A DNA stretch of 64,000 bases from assembly GCF_036588685.1 (NCBI RefSeq), contig NC_086380.1:54089144-54153143 (forward strand). The letters run 5' to 3'. The notes under the pieces were generated by a model. That model was not told the origin of the DNA, ran no database searches, and saw nothing but the letters and a program-made list of their open reading frames with translations. Both the position numbers and the translations under genes were made by a program. Shown piece by piece: positions 15,401 to 25,604 of the stretch. Source of the DNA: Mytilus trossulus. Lineage: Eukaryota; Mollusca; Bivalvia; Mytilida; Mytilidae. Position 1 is the first letter of the stretch; each line of letters begins with the position of its first letter.

Positions 15401-18400
15401 ATAATAATGCAAGAATATCATGGCATTAAAAGAAAGACCTTATAACTTTTAATAATTACATTAGATGTATGTTTCATTAAAATTTGTTATTCTGATTGGC
15501 TACACTACATTCTCATGTTATTCCTTAAGCAATTGCATTACACAATAAAATTTATCATTCATGATGACATGAGGTCCCACAAGAAAGTGCGCAGATTAAT
15601 TAAATAAAAACTTAATAAAAATCTTGTTTTCATGATCCTAGCTAAAAAAAAATCGCTCCATACAAAATGTACTTAAGGTCAACGCTTTTTCACCCCAATC
15701 AAGTCACAAAAAACAACATTCAATTCTTAAATACTTGACAAAATTAAATTAAAACATCATTTATCACAATCAGCCTGGTACCTTACCTTCTGTGTCAGCT
15801 TCTTTAGGTTGATGTGATGGTTTAATCAACAAGTTACGTTTGATCAGCTGTTTAAGTTTAGGTTCAGATTCCTCAACCCATCTAGCAAACTTGTATTTCT
15901 CATAATTCCACATTTCTCTTCCTATTCTGGCATATTTTTCCTTTGCCTGTAGTAAAATAAAAATTTAAAATTAACCCCTACTTCTCTTTGCTTATGAAAC
16001 CTCTAAATATCTTTGTAAATTATTCGTTTAATATGTTTGAGCTTTTGATTTTGCCATTTGATTACGGACTGTCCGTTTTTTCTCACAGTTTATTATTTCA
16101 TTTTTACCCCCCAGTAACAGCAATACAATTTCTATTGACAATTGCTACATGAATATATTTTCTTGTATTTCATGGGATTTTTTTTTACCAATTGTTTATT
16201 TAATGTCCATATAACTACACATGCTTAAACTCCAAACTTTGCCTTTTCTTTGCATTTAAAAATAAATTTGTTCTAAAAAATATGAAAGTACAATTATGTA
16301 TGGATGTCAGTTTTTGTTGTTTGTGGATAGTCTATGGTTCTGTAATTATTGAGATTTAAGTCAAAATGTTAGTCAAACATAATTTATTGTGATCCATGCA
16401 ATATGTGAAAAATGAAAACCAAAATATATAAATACATCCACAGTTTACAATTACCAATTTGCTGTTTCAGAATTTAATGCATTCTAGGTAATATTTCCAA
16501 AAGTGTACACCAAAATGTTTAACCAATGATATAAAGTTATTTTCCTTTTAGTGTACATACAATCAGATTACCAATAGTCCTCTAGATTCTGAAAAGATGA
16601 ATTTATCAACTTACGTCTACTCCCTCTTTCCCTTCCATCATTTCGTCCATTGTCAGGAATCGTACGATTGTGTGCTTCATACGATGAAACAATGATCTCT
16701 CCCAGAATATAGATCCTGCCACAGGAGGGTGGTTCTTATACAGAGCAGGGACATCTGTTCCGTCGTGAAACAAATCCTCCATTGTTGCCACCTGAAAACA
16801 TAAACAAATAAATTACCCATAGATATAAGAAGATGTGGCATGAGTGCCAATGAGACAACTCTCCACCAGGAACAATATGTAAAAGTATACCATTATAGGT
16901 CAATGTATGTCTTTAACACAGTCTTGAATTACAAATTCAAAAAGGCCTTTCCTTCTTTACAAAATTAAGCATGTGCTTATTAAATTGAAAACATAGTACA
17001 GATCTTAAGAAAATGTGGAATAAAATATCTTATTTCTGAATTTCATATATATTTTCTTTAAGGTGGTACTTAACACTGCAGAAAGATGACGCTGTAAAAT
17101 TAGCTAAATGTTTTGATTACTTTGCATTGTTAAGGAATATTAAGCTTCTAAATGATCAAAATTAGTTTTTGTCAAACTGCTATATAACCTGAGAGTAATT
17201 TTCTGATAAATTGGTTAGTTCAAATTTTTTCAAATTTTTATATTTTTGTCAAAGGGTCAAAGTACATACTTTGTCACAATTTTATGAAAATTAAACGAGC
17301 CAAATTATTGTTAGTGAAGGTGTTGGGTACCACCTTAATAGGCGCAACCAGAAGGTTATATTCAAGAATCTTAAATAAAATATATACACACTTATCTGAA
17401 AATTTTATTATGTATGTCTTATGTGGCAATTCAAATATTTGAACAAATAAGAAAATTATTTAATTCTTTACGCACCTCCTTTTCAAACTGTTTGAGAATG
17501 TCTTCAAACTTCTGCATGAGTCTGGCATTAATGGCTGCTCTTGATCTAATGTGTTTAAACTTCAACAACATATCAAAAGCTCCCTCAGCGGACCTCAATG
17601 ATCGGAAGGAATCATCAATGAAGTTGTTGGCTTCGTTGTCAATGGCCTTGACATCCATGTTGAACTGAGCCATCACATTGTTCCATGCACTCTTATGCTT
17701 GTCAACAAATGGGTCAAAGGTCACCTAGAAAATAAACAACTTGATGAAATTACAACACATTGATTATTTGAACAATGATATTACAATGATTTTATTTGGT
17801 GGCATTTTGACTTGCTGCCATAAAAATATAGGTTTAATAATATAATGTCGGTTTAAATCGTCATAAACATATGAAGCTGATAGAACAGCTCAATGTTTGC
17901 TATAGATATTTCAGAAAGAATCTGCAAATTCAAAATAGTTTGTTTGGTGTGGTTCCATCCTTTCAGAGTCCATTAATTCTTTGTCATTGTATAATGTTTA
18001 AACATGGCTAATTTATTCTTGTCTCTTCCTATTTACCTTTAAATAATTCATTGAAGGTCAGTGTTATATAAGAAGGAATATGCAGTTTCTTGTGTACAGC
18101 TCTAACCATAGTCGATCTCTGATAAAAATCCATCCCTTAATTGTATTTTGATGCATTCTTACATCCATTTTTAGTTTCTTTTGAATATCAATAGGTATAT
18201 ATAGATATAGGAAGATGTGGTGTGAGTGCCAATGAGACAACTCTCCATCCAAATAACAATTTAAAAAGTAAACCATTATAGGTTAAAGTACGGCCTTCAA
18301 CACGGAGCCTTGGCTCACACCGAACAACAAGCTATAAAGGGCCCCAAAATTACTAGTGTAAAACCATACAAACGGGAAAACCAACGGTCTAATCTATATA

Positions 18401-21400
18401 AAAAAATGAGAAACAAGAAACACGTATATATTACATAAACAAACGACAACTACTGTACATCAGATTCCTGACTTAGGACAGGTCCAAACATTTGCAGCGG
18501 GATTAAACGTTTTAATGGATCCAAACCTCCAAAGGTATATATACATTTTTGAGACAGGAACCAAATAATTATTTTCTTACATAAAGCTAAAAGTGTACTT
18601 TGTTATTGACTTCCTTGTTGTCTGATACATGTATAATTTGTTTCCTAACCATCTATGATGATTGTTTTCTTTTTTCCCCCCGATAAATTGACAATTTTAT
18701 AGACTTACATCTTCCAATGGTTTGACTAGGTTACCAACTCTGACTAATACTTCCTCTATTCTCTTTGGATCACCTGTAACAGCCTCTAATTCAGGTCCAA
18801 AAATATTCTTAAATTCCTCTATCACCTGATCAAAATAACAAAAAGAATAATTAAAAAATTGTGACGAAAATTTCTCATAAAAAAAATCTCTATCAAAAAA
18901 GCATATGATGGGTCATGAGAAAGATGTAATGTGGGCTTTTTGATTTTTCTAACCCTGCCTTAGAAAATGAAGTCATCCTCTGCAGTCATTCTTCTATATT
19001 TCAATTTAAAAGAGTTTAAAGAGAATTAAATCATAGAAATAAGTTTCCTGTCAGCTTACTGTAAATTTAGAATTATTGTGTGCATTTATCATTGAGATTT
19101 TGTCATTTTACACTTAAATGTATTTCAATTTTTGTGATAGAGAAAAATCCTGTTTAATTCATAAGTCAATTCATAAAAAAATTTATCAAAAGTGATTTTA
19201 AACTATTGTGATTATAACCATGTTGCATTTTCCCCAATAATTTATGAATTTACAGTAATTAGAACTGAATGCTTTACCTGAGCTACATCGTACAAGTTCT
19301 GACATATCTCTGCCATATGTTTAGTATCTTTAAAGAGATCATTTTTATTGAACTCCCATCTCTGATCTCTGCCTGATGCCTCTATCTTGGCACGGACCTC
19401 CATGTATGACGACTCCCACTGTTGTAACATCTGTTTGGCTTCAGCTGTCTTTCTTTTAACTTCTTCTGTCCCTTCTCTGGAAATGAAATAAACAATTACA
19501 TCATCTTTTAAATTTATTTCAATTACCTTAATTTCAGAGAATTCTAAAATTGGCTGCTGATATTTTCATCTCCTTCATACAGATACAACTAGAGGTTAAG
19601 AAATAGTCGTAAGTTTTTTTAACATCCAGAAAAACAACTTTGCATTTCCCCCGAGGTTAATATAGTTTCTTCATATTGAGGAATGGGTTTTGCATATCAG
19701 TTATTGTAAAATTGAACAATCTTTTTATTTATAAAATTATATGCAACTTCATGTTGCTATAAAATAATCTGAAAGTTGATAGAAAAATATTGAATGAATG
19801 AACTTATTGAATGAAACAAACATACTTAAATATAGTTTTGATGTTGATTACTTTAGCCACACGATCTCGTAACTCATTTGCAATTCTTTTCATTAATGGC
19901 ACCATGCGGTCATCTTTATTATAATGTCTGGATATAATCCAAACCATTCTAAGAGCGTTCATCATTGATGGAATGGTTTCTATGACAACCTGGAATGTAG
20001 CACCATGGGTAATATTTTTGAAATGTCTTTCTAAGGTTGATAAAAATCGGACATTGTCTTTAGCCTCGATATAATGTTTATTCAGATCTGCTCTAGTGTC
20101 ATCGAAGTTATTATCCCATGTTGAATATATATCAATCATCTGTTTGACTTTAGGAATTTTAAGTTGTTCTGTCAGCGCACTAAGAGCAGCATTTCTTTCC
20201 CGCCAAAAGTCAATTTCCGCTAAAGGTCCTTTTCCTTGTGGAATTTTTTTAAGTTGAGCCTCCAAAGCTGTTCGAACTTTCTTGGCCCATTCTGAACATG
20301 TGTCATTAATTAACTGTTTAAGAGTAGGATCGCGTAGGACTTCCTCAACTGTCTCTGGTAAATCAATCTCAGGTATTTCTAACTTTACTTCACCGTCAAT
20401 CTGTTGAATTGTTCTGTTAATACTGGCAGCAAATTTCTCCATGTTAATAAGGAACTCATCTCTAAGCATGGCTTTAGCTCTACTCTCGGCAACACTGGTT
20501 TTACTCTCGTTATCTCCCTCAGATTTTACAGATACATCTGTCACTTGTGTATCAGTTCGACTTACAGATCTCTCAATAGGTTTAGGTCCTTCACCATTTT
20601 TGTGTTGGTTATATGACAGTAATGGCATGTATACCTACAATCAATTCAGAAAAGAAATTGAAAGATATAAAAAAGTGGACTTTCACTGTTTATAGCTATA
20701 AGAAGATGTGGTATGAGTGCCAATGACTGGCAATGAGACAAGTCACAAAATAACAAGTTATAAAAGTTAACCATTGAAGATCAAGGTACAGTAATCAACA
20801 CAGAGCCTAGGCTCACACTGACTGAACAGCAAACTATAAAAGGCCCCAAAAATTTAAAAAAAATGTTATATATATTTATATGTATTTATATCTTATAACC
20901 AAATTATTTTTCAACTATACAGAGATGTATTGATAAACAATTACTTTGAATTTAATTGAGGCAAAGTTGAATATAGATGGTATTAGCTGATTTTACCTGT
21001 GAAATAACCTGTTCTAACATGACCAATACAGAGTTACTATTGATGGTTCCCATCTCAAAGTAGGCAGGTAGTGTTTCATTTGCCTCTTCCATACTGTTAG
21101 GTAACGGTACCATACCTGGGGTATTACGTAGGAAGTAAACACAGTCTACCTGATCAGCAACATCCTCAGGTAAATGGAGGTAACACATAAACAAGTATGT
21201 CCTCAGTACTTTCTGTTTTATTATTTGCTAAAATGTAAAAAATATTTTTTCATACAGATGAAATAGAATATAGAAAAAAATTGACACAAATGGCAGGTTA
21301 TTATTTTCTCCTGTTTTGGAGGGGATAAAAGGATGCATATTATACACAACAGTGTACTATACACTGAGCGAAATAGGTTATTATAATTGGATTTTGTATC

Positions 21401-24400
21401 TGATTGAATATGAATGATTACTCATATTTTATACATGTCCAATATGGAAACAAATAATTCTGATATGATTTGTAATATTTTGATATGAACTTTGCTTGCA
21501 AACTTGAATTCATCCACTGTCAATACAGCTACATATCTAGGTGAGAACTGATCTACATGGATCTTCCAGTTTTTAACCAGTTATTCAGGCATTTAAGGTA
21601 GTTCATAAGTAAATGTTTTTTGAGACAGAATTTTCTTATAATTTACCAAAATGAAGATTTTACAATGCTTTTTTCAAAAATATAAAATAAAAAGTATGGG
21701 TCACCGTGCTATTTTTCAAGCTATGAGTCGTTAAAAATTGCCTGAATTTGGTTAGTTAGTTCATGGAAAAACACATGAGTGCATAAAAAAGTTCTATGAG
21801 ATAGAATTTTGAAATAAATTGTGAGAAGATAGGTTTTGTAATATGCTATAAGAAAATAAAAAGAAAACATGGTGTCACCGAAATTGTTTTCTTGTCACAA
21901 GTAAAAATAAGAAATTTCCCTATTAGCCTAGTATAAATTTTGTACTAAAAGAGTTATTTCCCCTTAAATGGCTCATTTGCAAAAAATTATTTAAAAAAAC
22001 AAAAAGGTTGATATTTGTTAAAATATTTCGATAATACAATAAATTAACAGGTTTTCTTTATATAAATAAACAGTCTAACTATAAAATTGCAAATATTTGT
22101 CCAAATTGCTGATTTGGGCAAATAACTAGACCGATTTTGTACTGTGATTGTACAATCCAAGATGGTGGTATACCATCAATCTACCTTAATGAGTTGAGAA
22201 ACATTCATTAAAAAATCAATGAACCATGATATTTTTTTTGGGGTAAAATTTCATCATATTTAAGTTCCAAGATAATTGTTACTTACTGTCTTAGGGACTT
22301 TTTCTTCTTCTTTATCTTCATCCTTATCATCTTCTGTTTCTCCAGCCTCAGTGGCAGCCTCACTTTCAGGGAGGGGAGTTTTAGATTCATCTTCTTTTTT
22401 CTCATCGCCTGCACCATCTTTTCCTTTCTTTTTCCGTTTTCCTATTACATGTATTAAAAAAAGATTAATTTAAATAGTGGACTCTTTTAAAAAGAGTCCG
22501 CTATTTAAATTAATCTTTTTGTTTTTGTTGTTGATGTAAAAAAAACTAAACATGTCTATATTTTATTTTTGGTTGCACAATATTGGACATTTTTTTTTCA
22601 TTGGGCAATGAGAATATAAAATTGAAATGGAAATGGGGAATGTGTCAAAAAGACAGCGGAAGGCCACCAATGGGGCTTCAATGCATCGAGAAACTCCCAC
22701 ACCCTGAGGAGTCCTTCAGCTTGTCTTATACATAGTACATTGTAGATGCAAATATGTTCTGCATGTTCCTTACTTTAAAAAACACTTTCTTTAAATTACA
22801 ACTAAATAACATAATATTTAAAAAAATTACCTAAACTGTACGTTCATTTATAAAATCTAAATTAAACAATACTAGAGCTCTATAGACTGGTTTATGTTAA
22901 TACTTAGGATTAAATAAACTATTCAAGCTAATCTGATTAAAAATACTTATAAAAATTTCATTTTGAATGCAGAAATGGTCAAAGAAATCTGAGTCATCTA
23001 TTGAACTGCTGCCAATTTAAAACCTAATTGAGCGCTGGCAAAAATCAGAAATTTGAAATTCAATACAAGTGTTTAAACTATATTGTATTTCTGTTTTATA
23101 AGTTATATTTCTGTTATAATGTTAAAGCAGGCATGTCAGTTACAGCTAGTAAATCTATGTTTCATTTCCATTTTGTTTAGTTTCTTCTGTTACATGTTCT
23201 ACTAACATCAGATTTTTTTAAAACTGAATATTCAGGTGTATTTGTTTTATTCTATGTTGCCTTCAGTTATGAAGGAGGGTTTGAGAATTCACAAAACAAG
23301 TTTAACCCCATCACATTTTTTAGCCTGTCCCAAGACAGGAGCTATATGTTAGCGTTATTTTTAATTTTAATTTTGGTTTTGATTTATATGTTTCAGAGCT
23401 AGGTGTGACATCTCCTTTCTCTGAACAAGAACACATTTTTGTTTTTGCTTAAACATGCCTATGGTGTCACTGTGTTAAAGACTACTTATAGGTTGCCTGG
23501 AACTTTTTTTTCAGTTCTCTGGTTGGGTTGTTGGCTCTTTGACAAATGATCCCATTTCTATTTTCAATTTTAATAGCCATTTACGGGAAATACAAACAGG
23601 AACATTTTCTTTTTCTTTCTATATCATTTAAATTGATTATTTATACTACATCTTTTTTTTATCAAATTGTGTCCGATCCCATTTAACAATTTTACCTGTA
23701 CTTTTCCGTGATGTATTCTCGTCATCTCCTGTAGGTGATGATGTAGGCAGGGCAACAGGAAGTGCTTCTCCCTCTTCTTCATCCTCTGCTTTTTGTTGCT
23801 CTGTATCTCCTTCTGCTCCTTCTTCCTCTTCTTGGATGTCAGGAATTTCTGGTTCTACAAATAAATAATTATATATTATACTTAGTGGTTATTGCATCAA
23901 GTTAAAACAGGGCATTGATTCATCAGTGAAATCTTAATTGTACCCTGATAAGGCTGTCATCTAACACTGACTAAATTAAGGTGCATAGTTTTCATGGTTT
24001 TCAGAATAGTTAAATCATTATAATTAAATAGAGGGATATCATTCTTTGGACATTAATTAGTGAATACATGAATACTGAAAGAAGTTTTATCATAGAAATA
24101 TGTAAAATCATTTCAGGGTAACTTTAATAATTTAGATTTTTGAAAATAAGAAGAGCAGCTGGAGTTTGTGTCTTTTGAACACAATGCTCAGCTCGCACTA
24201 TTAAAAAAATCACTATAACTGAGTAAAATATGTGACATATTTATCCTTCTTTGACGTATACATGTATATACAAGTACATGAAGTACATACTAAACTCGCT
24301 AAAGCTTAAACCTGATATGGGACAGACAAACAGACTGATAAACTGTTAGGATCCTCTGCTACAGTAGAAGTTTGGAGAATTAAAATTTACTATCTGGGTT

Positions 24401-25604
24401 TCAAGACTTATCCACAAAAAGTTTGATTCATAAAAGACGGAATATTTCCAGGTTATATATCTCCAGTTCTTGAACAAACCCATTACAATAAGTTTATTTC
24501 CTTTTCTTTTCACTCTTTTGTTAGATGTCAAGTGAAAGGAATAGATATTCACAAATTATTTGGAATTTTCTCGTTTTACATACATGTATATAGATAAAAA
24601 AAAAATTCTTCCATTGCATTTGGATATCAAAAATGGGAATGCATCCATGATAAATCTAATGTCAAACTTTCAGTTTCACATAAATGTACAAACATACAAT
24701 GTATTTCTTTCAGAGTGTATGCATATTTCATATCATCATGCACTAAAAATGGCTGTTCTAATTAACAAAAAACATCCTTTGGCAACATTTCTGAACACTG
24801 ATAAAACAATAAAATATTTTGAATGCAGATTTCCCCCAATACCTGATCATAGTGTTAATTATGAAAAAATAAGTTGATTGAAAGCGTGGAATAACCTAAT
24901 AAATTTGATGATTTCTGCCTTAGTTCAGTTAAATAAAGCTTATCGCCATTTTTCCCCCATTACTAGACATCACAGTCAGGTTCCTGTAAAATTTTGACGT
25001 CATAATACATGTATCTGACCCCACAATGGAAAAATGATTGTTGTATGGCGTCAATAGTCAAAGCAGGACCAATTCTCAAGTCAGCCTGGACAAGTGATAA
25101 GGTTTATACAAATCAGGGCGAACTGAAACATGGTGAACAGGGGATCGTTAACATGGACAAATCTCAATTTGGGAAAACAGAAGACCAACAGACTGCACCT
25201 TCTGTCGATGTAAGGCATCAAAGAAAAAAATATAATAGCCTTTCAAGATGTCATAATAATTTGAATTACAATATTAATGTGCCAACATGAATTTCTGTGC
25301 TTAATCATAATTGTGGGTACTTTGAGAGCTATAAATCCAGGTTGTTACAGTTATCAAAACACTTCTAGAGAAATACACTTTATTTACCACATTCAACAAC
25401 TACATCCTCTTCTTCTTCACGGATAACTTTGTAAAATATTATCGAATTTTCATTTTCTTCTGGAGTGTCATTCAAAAATTTGCTAAGTTGACGTTCATAC
25501 AATCCGTCTTCCCGCTCTAAAAAGTCATCAAAAACGTCCTTTTCTGAAATGCCAAGTGCTAAATTGACTTGCTTCGCAATCCATTCAAACCGAGGATCAT
25601 CCAT
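403..25604 (-). CDS. DNAH10: Axonemal dynein heavy chain 10, N-terminal half (25 coding exons, partial at left edge)
   Basis: Heavy chain of the inner-arm dynein of motile cilia; in animals DNAH10 is one of the two I1/f-type heavy chains, DNAH2 being the other. Exons in transcript order: 25388-25604, 23696-23854, 22287-22441, 20997-21212, 19826-20634, 19278-19476, 18709-18825, 17476-17724, 16615-16791, 15787-15946, 14858-14905, 12423-12544, 11320-11406, 10785-10898, 10235-10375, 9218-9406, 8586-8746, 7332-7818, 6657-6815, 6261-6377, 5682-5784, 4384-4562, 3791-4002, 1210-1366, 403-636. All have GT-AG borders and phases that join without a break (4968 nt, 1656 codons). Residues 73-177 are E/K-rich and probably disordered. 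Residues about 180-800 are the DHC_N1 tail, with motifs such as [19 protein letters not shown] and [16 protein letters not shown] that I recall from vertebrate DNAH10. From about 1400 the linker (DHC_N2) begins, with RHWKEL at 1526. AAA1-6, stalk and C-terminus lie beyond the edge. Start: the first ATG of exon 1, beside the shared promoter. The paralogue call is from memory; 'axonemal dynein heavy chain' is near certain. Confidence 0.93.
1562..3195 (-). mobile_element. Helitron-like element with hairpin ends and about three 500-bp internal tandem repeats
   Basis: Lies in the DNAH10 intron between exons 24 and 23. On the minus strand it begins TTAGCTCACCTGGCCCGAAG, a perfect hairpin whose other arm is GGGCCAAGTGAGC, followed by a GTCGTCC microsatellite. 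It ends with a second hairpin (AGGCTCTTTAGAGCCT) and CTAG. The interior has about three direct copies of a roughly 500-bp module; 'gggcagatagatcttgacct' recurs near 1831, 2332 and 2834. Other copies are at 29392-c.30060 (and its two tandem counterparts) and 62001-63400. No coding region is visible. The class assignment (Helitron/Helentron-associated non-autonomous element) is inferred from the CTAG end, the adjacent hairpin and the lack of a clear target duplication at the 62001 copy. Confidence 0.6.
3430..3626 (-). repeat. SINE-like dispersed repeat, family A
   Basis: On the minus strand it starts with an 'ataggaagatgtggtatgag' type head followed by gccaatgagacaactctc, and contains the 'ggccttcaacac' and 'gctataaagggcccc' type blocks shared with the copies at 18190-18545, 20694-20850 and 63116-63228. 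I recognise this family as very abundant in mussel DNA from memory. No ORF. Confidence 0.7.
3641..3750 (-). repeat. Partial tandem duplicate of DNAH10 exon 23 and its donor site
   Basis: The 3' part of exon 23 (3791-4002), its splice donor and the first intron bases are repeated about 137 bp further on. Copy 3641-c.3750 aligns with 3778-c.3887. The duplicate still reads in the dynein frame ([13 protein letters not shown]...[15 protein letters not shown]), with a few substitutions, and keeps the GTAAAT donor. It lacks the 5' half of the exon and a normal acceptor. Between the true donor and the duplicate there are only 17 nt before an AG, too short for an intron. It is probably an exonic-intronic duplication scar. 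Confidence 0.75.
4630..4832 (-). repeat. SINE-like dispersed repeat, family A
   Basis: Same family as 3430-3626, with the conserved block gagttgtctcattggcaatc at its right end and a decayed middle that carries 'gctgactatgtataatgagc'. It lies in the DNAH10 intron between exons 22 and 21. Confidence 0.6.
4855..5290. repeat. Degenerate SINE-like sequence with AATAAA-containing tail
   Basis: Contains blocks similar to 10000-10225 (a 'gtttgactg...ggattgccagttttcctgtc' type core and 'agagactggcagccacaa'), plus a small hairpin (gctcttaagagc near 5122) followed by AATAAAAATAAAA. It looks like an old tRNA-derived retroposon joined to another poly(A)-tailed insertion. Boundaries are vague. Confidence 0.35.
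7820..7945 (-). repeat. SINE-like dispersed repeat, family B
   Basis: Carries the family B layout on the minus strand: a 'ctcgctacattgaagacc' type block, a 'ccttctgctgttg' type block, and an end resembling 'cattttcattctcaatttta'. It directly abuts the acceptor of DNAH10 exon 18. Related copies are at 12712-12845, 22612-22735, 28330-28490 and the host of the foldback element at 50360-50454. Confidence 0.6.
10000..10225 (+). repeat. tRNA-derived SINE-like repeat
   Basis: Has a B-box-like stretch (gagttcaaaccctg, near 10031), then a conserved-looking core with 'ggttttctctgggcactccg' and 'actgaccgccacgaaat', and a tail of 'aaatcaaatcaaatt'. This pattern matches a tRNA-headed SINE in the DNAH10 intron next to exon 15. 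The A box is not clear, so the element is probably old. Confidence 0.5.
11467..12135 (+). mobile_element. Second hairpin-ended element with internal tandem repeats
   Basis: Begins with the perfect palindrome GGGTTCCGCGGAACCC followed by agtgtctcgcctt. It ends in a GC-rich stretch (gccaccgccgccgccgc) and a hairpin-prone sequence (ttcgactaaagtcgaa). Inside are about three direct copies of a roughly 200-bp module marked by 'aagcttctgtc(c/a)aagttt' (near 11588, 11780, 11970). The architecture parallels the element at 1562-3195: end hairpin, 'gtgtc..cgc', internal tandem repeats. It is probably another non-autonomous Helitron-like family. No coding region. Confidence 0.5.
12712..12845 (-). repeat. 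SINE-like dispersed repeat, family B
   Basis: A well-preserved family B copy. The stretch 'ccaccaatgggtcttcaatgtagcgag' is the paralogous empty site for the foldback element inserted in another family B copy at 50455. Confidence 0.7.
13190..13345 (-). repeat. Decayed SINE-like repeat, family A
   Basis: Carries a poly-T run, 'tttgaatagtttttca', 'ttttggggcatttata' and 'tgctcattgttgatggtagtacggtga', which correspond to family A blocks in reverse orientation. The head is missing. Confidence 0.4.
13729..14420 (+). repeat. 50-51 bp minisatellite in DNAH10 intron (between exons 12 and 11)
   Basis: About 13 tandem units. The left units are 51 bp (17 codons) and built on 'gaaataggagcatggctaat'. The right units are about 50 bp and carry 'ggaacatggctagcacctaa'. 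The 51-bp register creates a spurious repeating reading frame (17-residue period) that is lost when the period changes to 50. It lies antisense to DNAH10 and has no acceptable gene signals of its own. Confidence 0.85.
14762..14838. repeat. Two-copy direct repeat beside DNAH10 exon 11
   Basis: The phrase tttgtgaaggactagca is repeated about 50 bp apart, each time followed by an imperfect 'cacacagtgtat' end. It lies 20 bp from the donor of the 48-nt exon. Confidence 0.6.
14858..14905 (-). other. DNAH10: 48-nt DNAH10 exon 11, phase-neutral (possible cassette)
   Basis: A 48-nt exon with good acceptor and donor (TAG before, GTAAAA after). It encodes 16 residues ([16 protein letters not shown]) between G-split codons on both sides, so exon 10 can join exon 12 directly or through this exon with the frame kept. 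As I remember human DNAH10, the region has a similar ATEEPSTLE-type stretch, which suggests the exon is normally included. The acidic sequence is poorly conserved and may be a flexible loop in the tail. Confidence 0.7.
16818..16950 (+). repeat. SINE-like dispersed repeat, family A (5' part)
   Basis: Starts atagatataagaagatgtgg and contains gccaatgagacaactctcc and 'accattataggtcaatgta'. The 3' part is missing. Confidence 0.65.
17058..17338. mobile_element. MITE-like element with TTAAGGTGGTAC terminal inverted repeats
   Basis: The left end TTAAGGTGGTACTTAACAC and the right end, whose reverse complement is TTAAGGTGGTACCCAACAC, form inverted repeats matching at 17 of 19 positions around a 281-bp element with no coding capacity. 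The terminal TTAA could be part of the repeat or a TTAA target duplication as made by piggyBac-type transposases. It lies in the DNAH10 intron between exons 9 and 8. Confidence 0.75.
18190..18545 (+). repeat. SINE-like dispersed repeat, family A (longest copy in this window)
   Basis: Runs from atatagatataggaagatgt through gccaatgagacaactctcc, 'ggccttcaacacggag', 'aacaacaagctataaaggg' and 'ttcctgacttaggacagg' to 'atggatccaaacctcc'. It serves as a reference for the fragmentary copies elsewhere in the window. Confidence 0.75.
20694..20850 (+). repeat. SINE-like dispersed repeat, family A (partial)
   Basis: Contains 'agaagatgtggtatgagtgc', 'atgagacaagtcacaaaa', 'cacagagcctaggctcacac' and 'ctataaaaggccccaaaa'. 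It begins 60 bp upstream of the acceptor of DNAH10 exon 5. Confidence 0.6.
21593..22189. mobile_element. Possible TTAA-ended inverted-repeat element
   Basis: A left TTAAGGTAG and a right CTACCTTAA enclose 597 bp of non-coding AT-rich sequence. Only 9 bp of inverted repeat match clearly, so the pairing of ends could be fortuitous. The shared TTAAGGT motif with the element at 17058-17338 supports a related family. Confidence 0.4.
22455..22520. repeat. Near-perfect 66-bp palindrome touching the exon 3 acceptor region
   Basis: Two arms of about 31 bp (AAAAAGATTAATTTAAATAG, then GGACTCTTTT, and the complement) differ at one base and have almost no loop. On the minus strand the 3' arm ends in a T-rich run about 14 nt before the AG of DNAH10 exon 3, so it overlaps the expected polypyrimidine and branch-site region. 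Confidence 0.85.
22612..22735 (-). repeat. SINE-like dispersed repeat, family B
   Basis: Contains 'ggaaatggggaatgtgtcaa', 'ggaaggccaccaatgggg' and 'cttcaatgcatcgagaa', all in the order seen in the copy at 12712-12845. Confidence 0.65.
23325..23580 (+). repeat. Decayed composite repeat
   Basis: Carries 'gtcccaagacaggagctat', 'ttaattttaattttggtttt', 'gacaaatgatcccatttcta' and 'ttttcaatttta', a degraded version of the composite repeat better seen at 28215-28490. It lies in the intron between exons 3 and 2. Confidence 0.45.
23862..25380. other. DNAH10 intron 1, no recognisable feature
   Basis: AT-rich sequence with two plus-strand open frames of about 100 codons (24560-24877 and 25009-25290) that show no recognisable domain and no splice context. 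The tandem 6972-bp unit begins at 25356, inside this intron and 32 bp from the exon 1 donor. Confidence 0.6.

Noticed and set aside
24560..24877. 105-codon plus-strand frame
   Set aside because: No family resemblance that I can see, low-complexity AT-rich codons, inside an intron on the opposite strand.
25009..25290. 93-codon plus-strand open frame in DNAH10 intron 1
   Set aside because: No recognisable domain and no splice or promoter context; similar-length frames occur by chance in this AT-rich intron.
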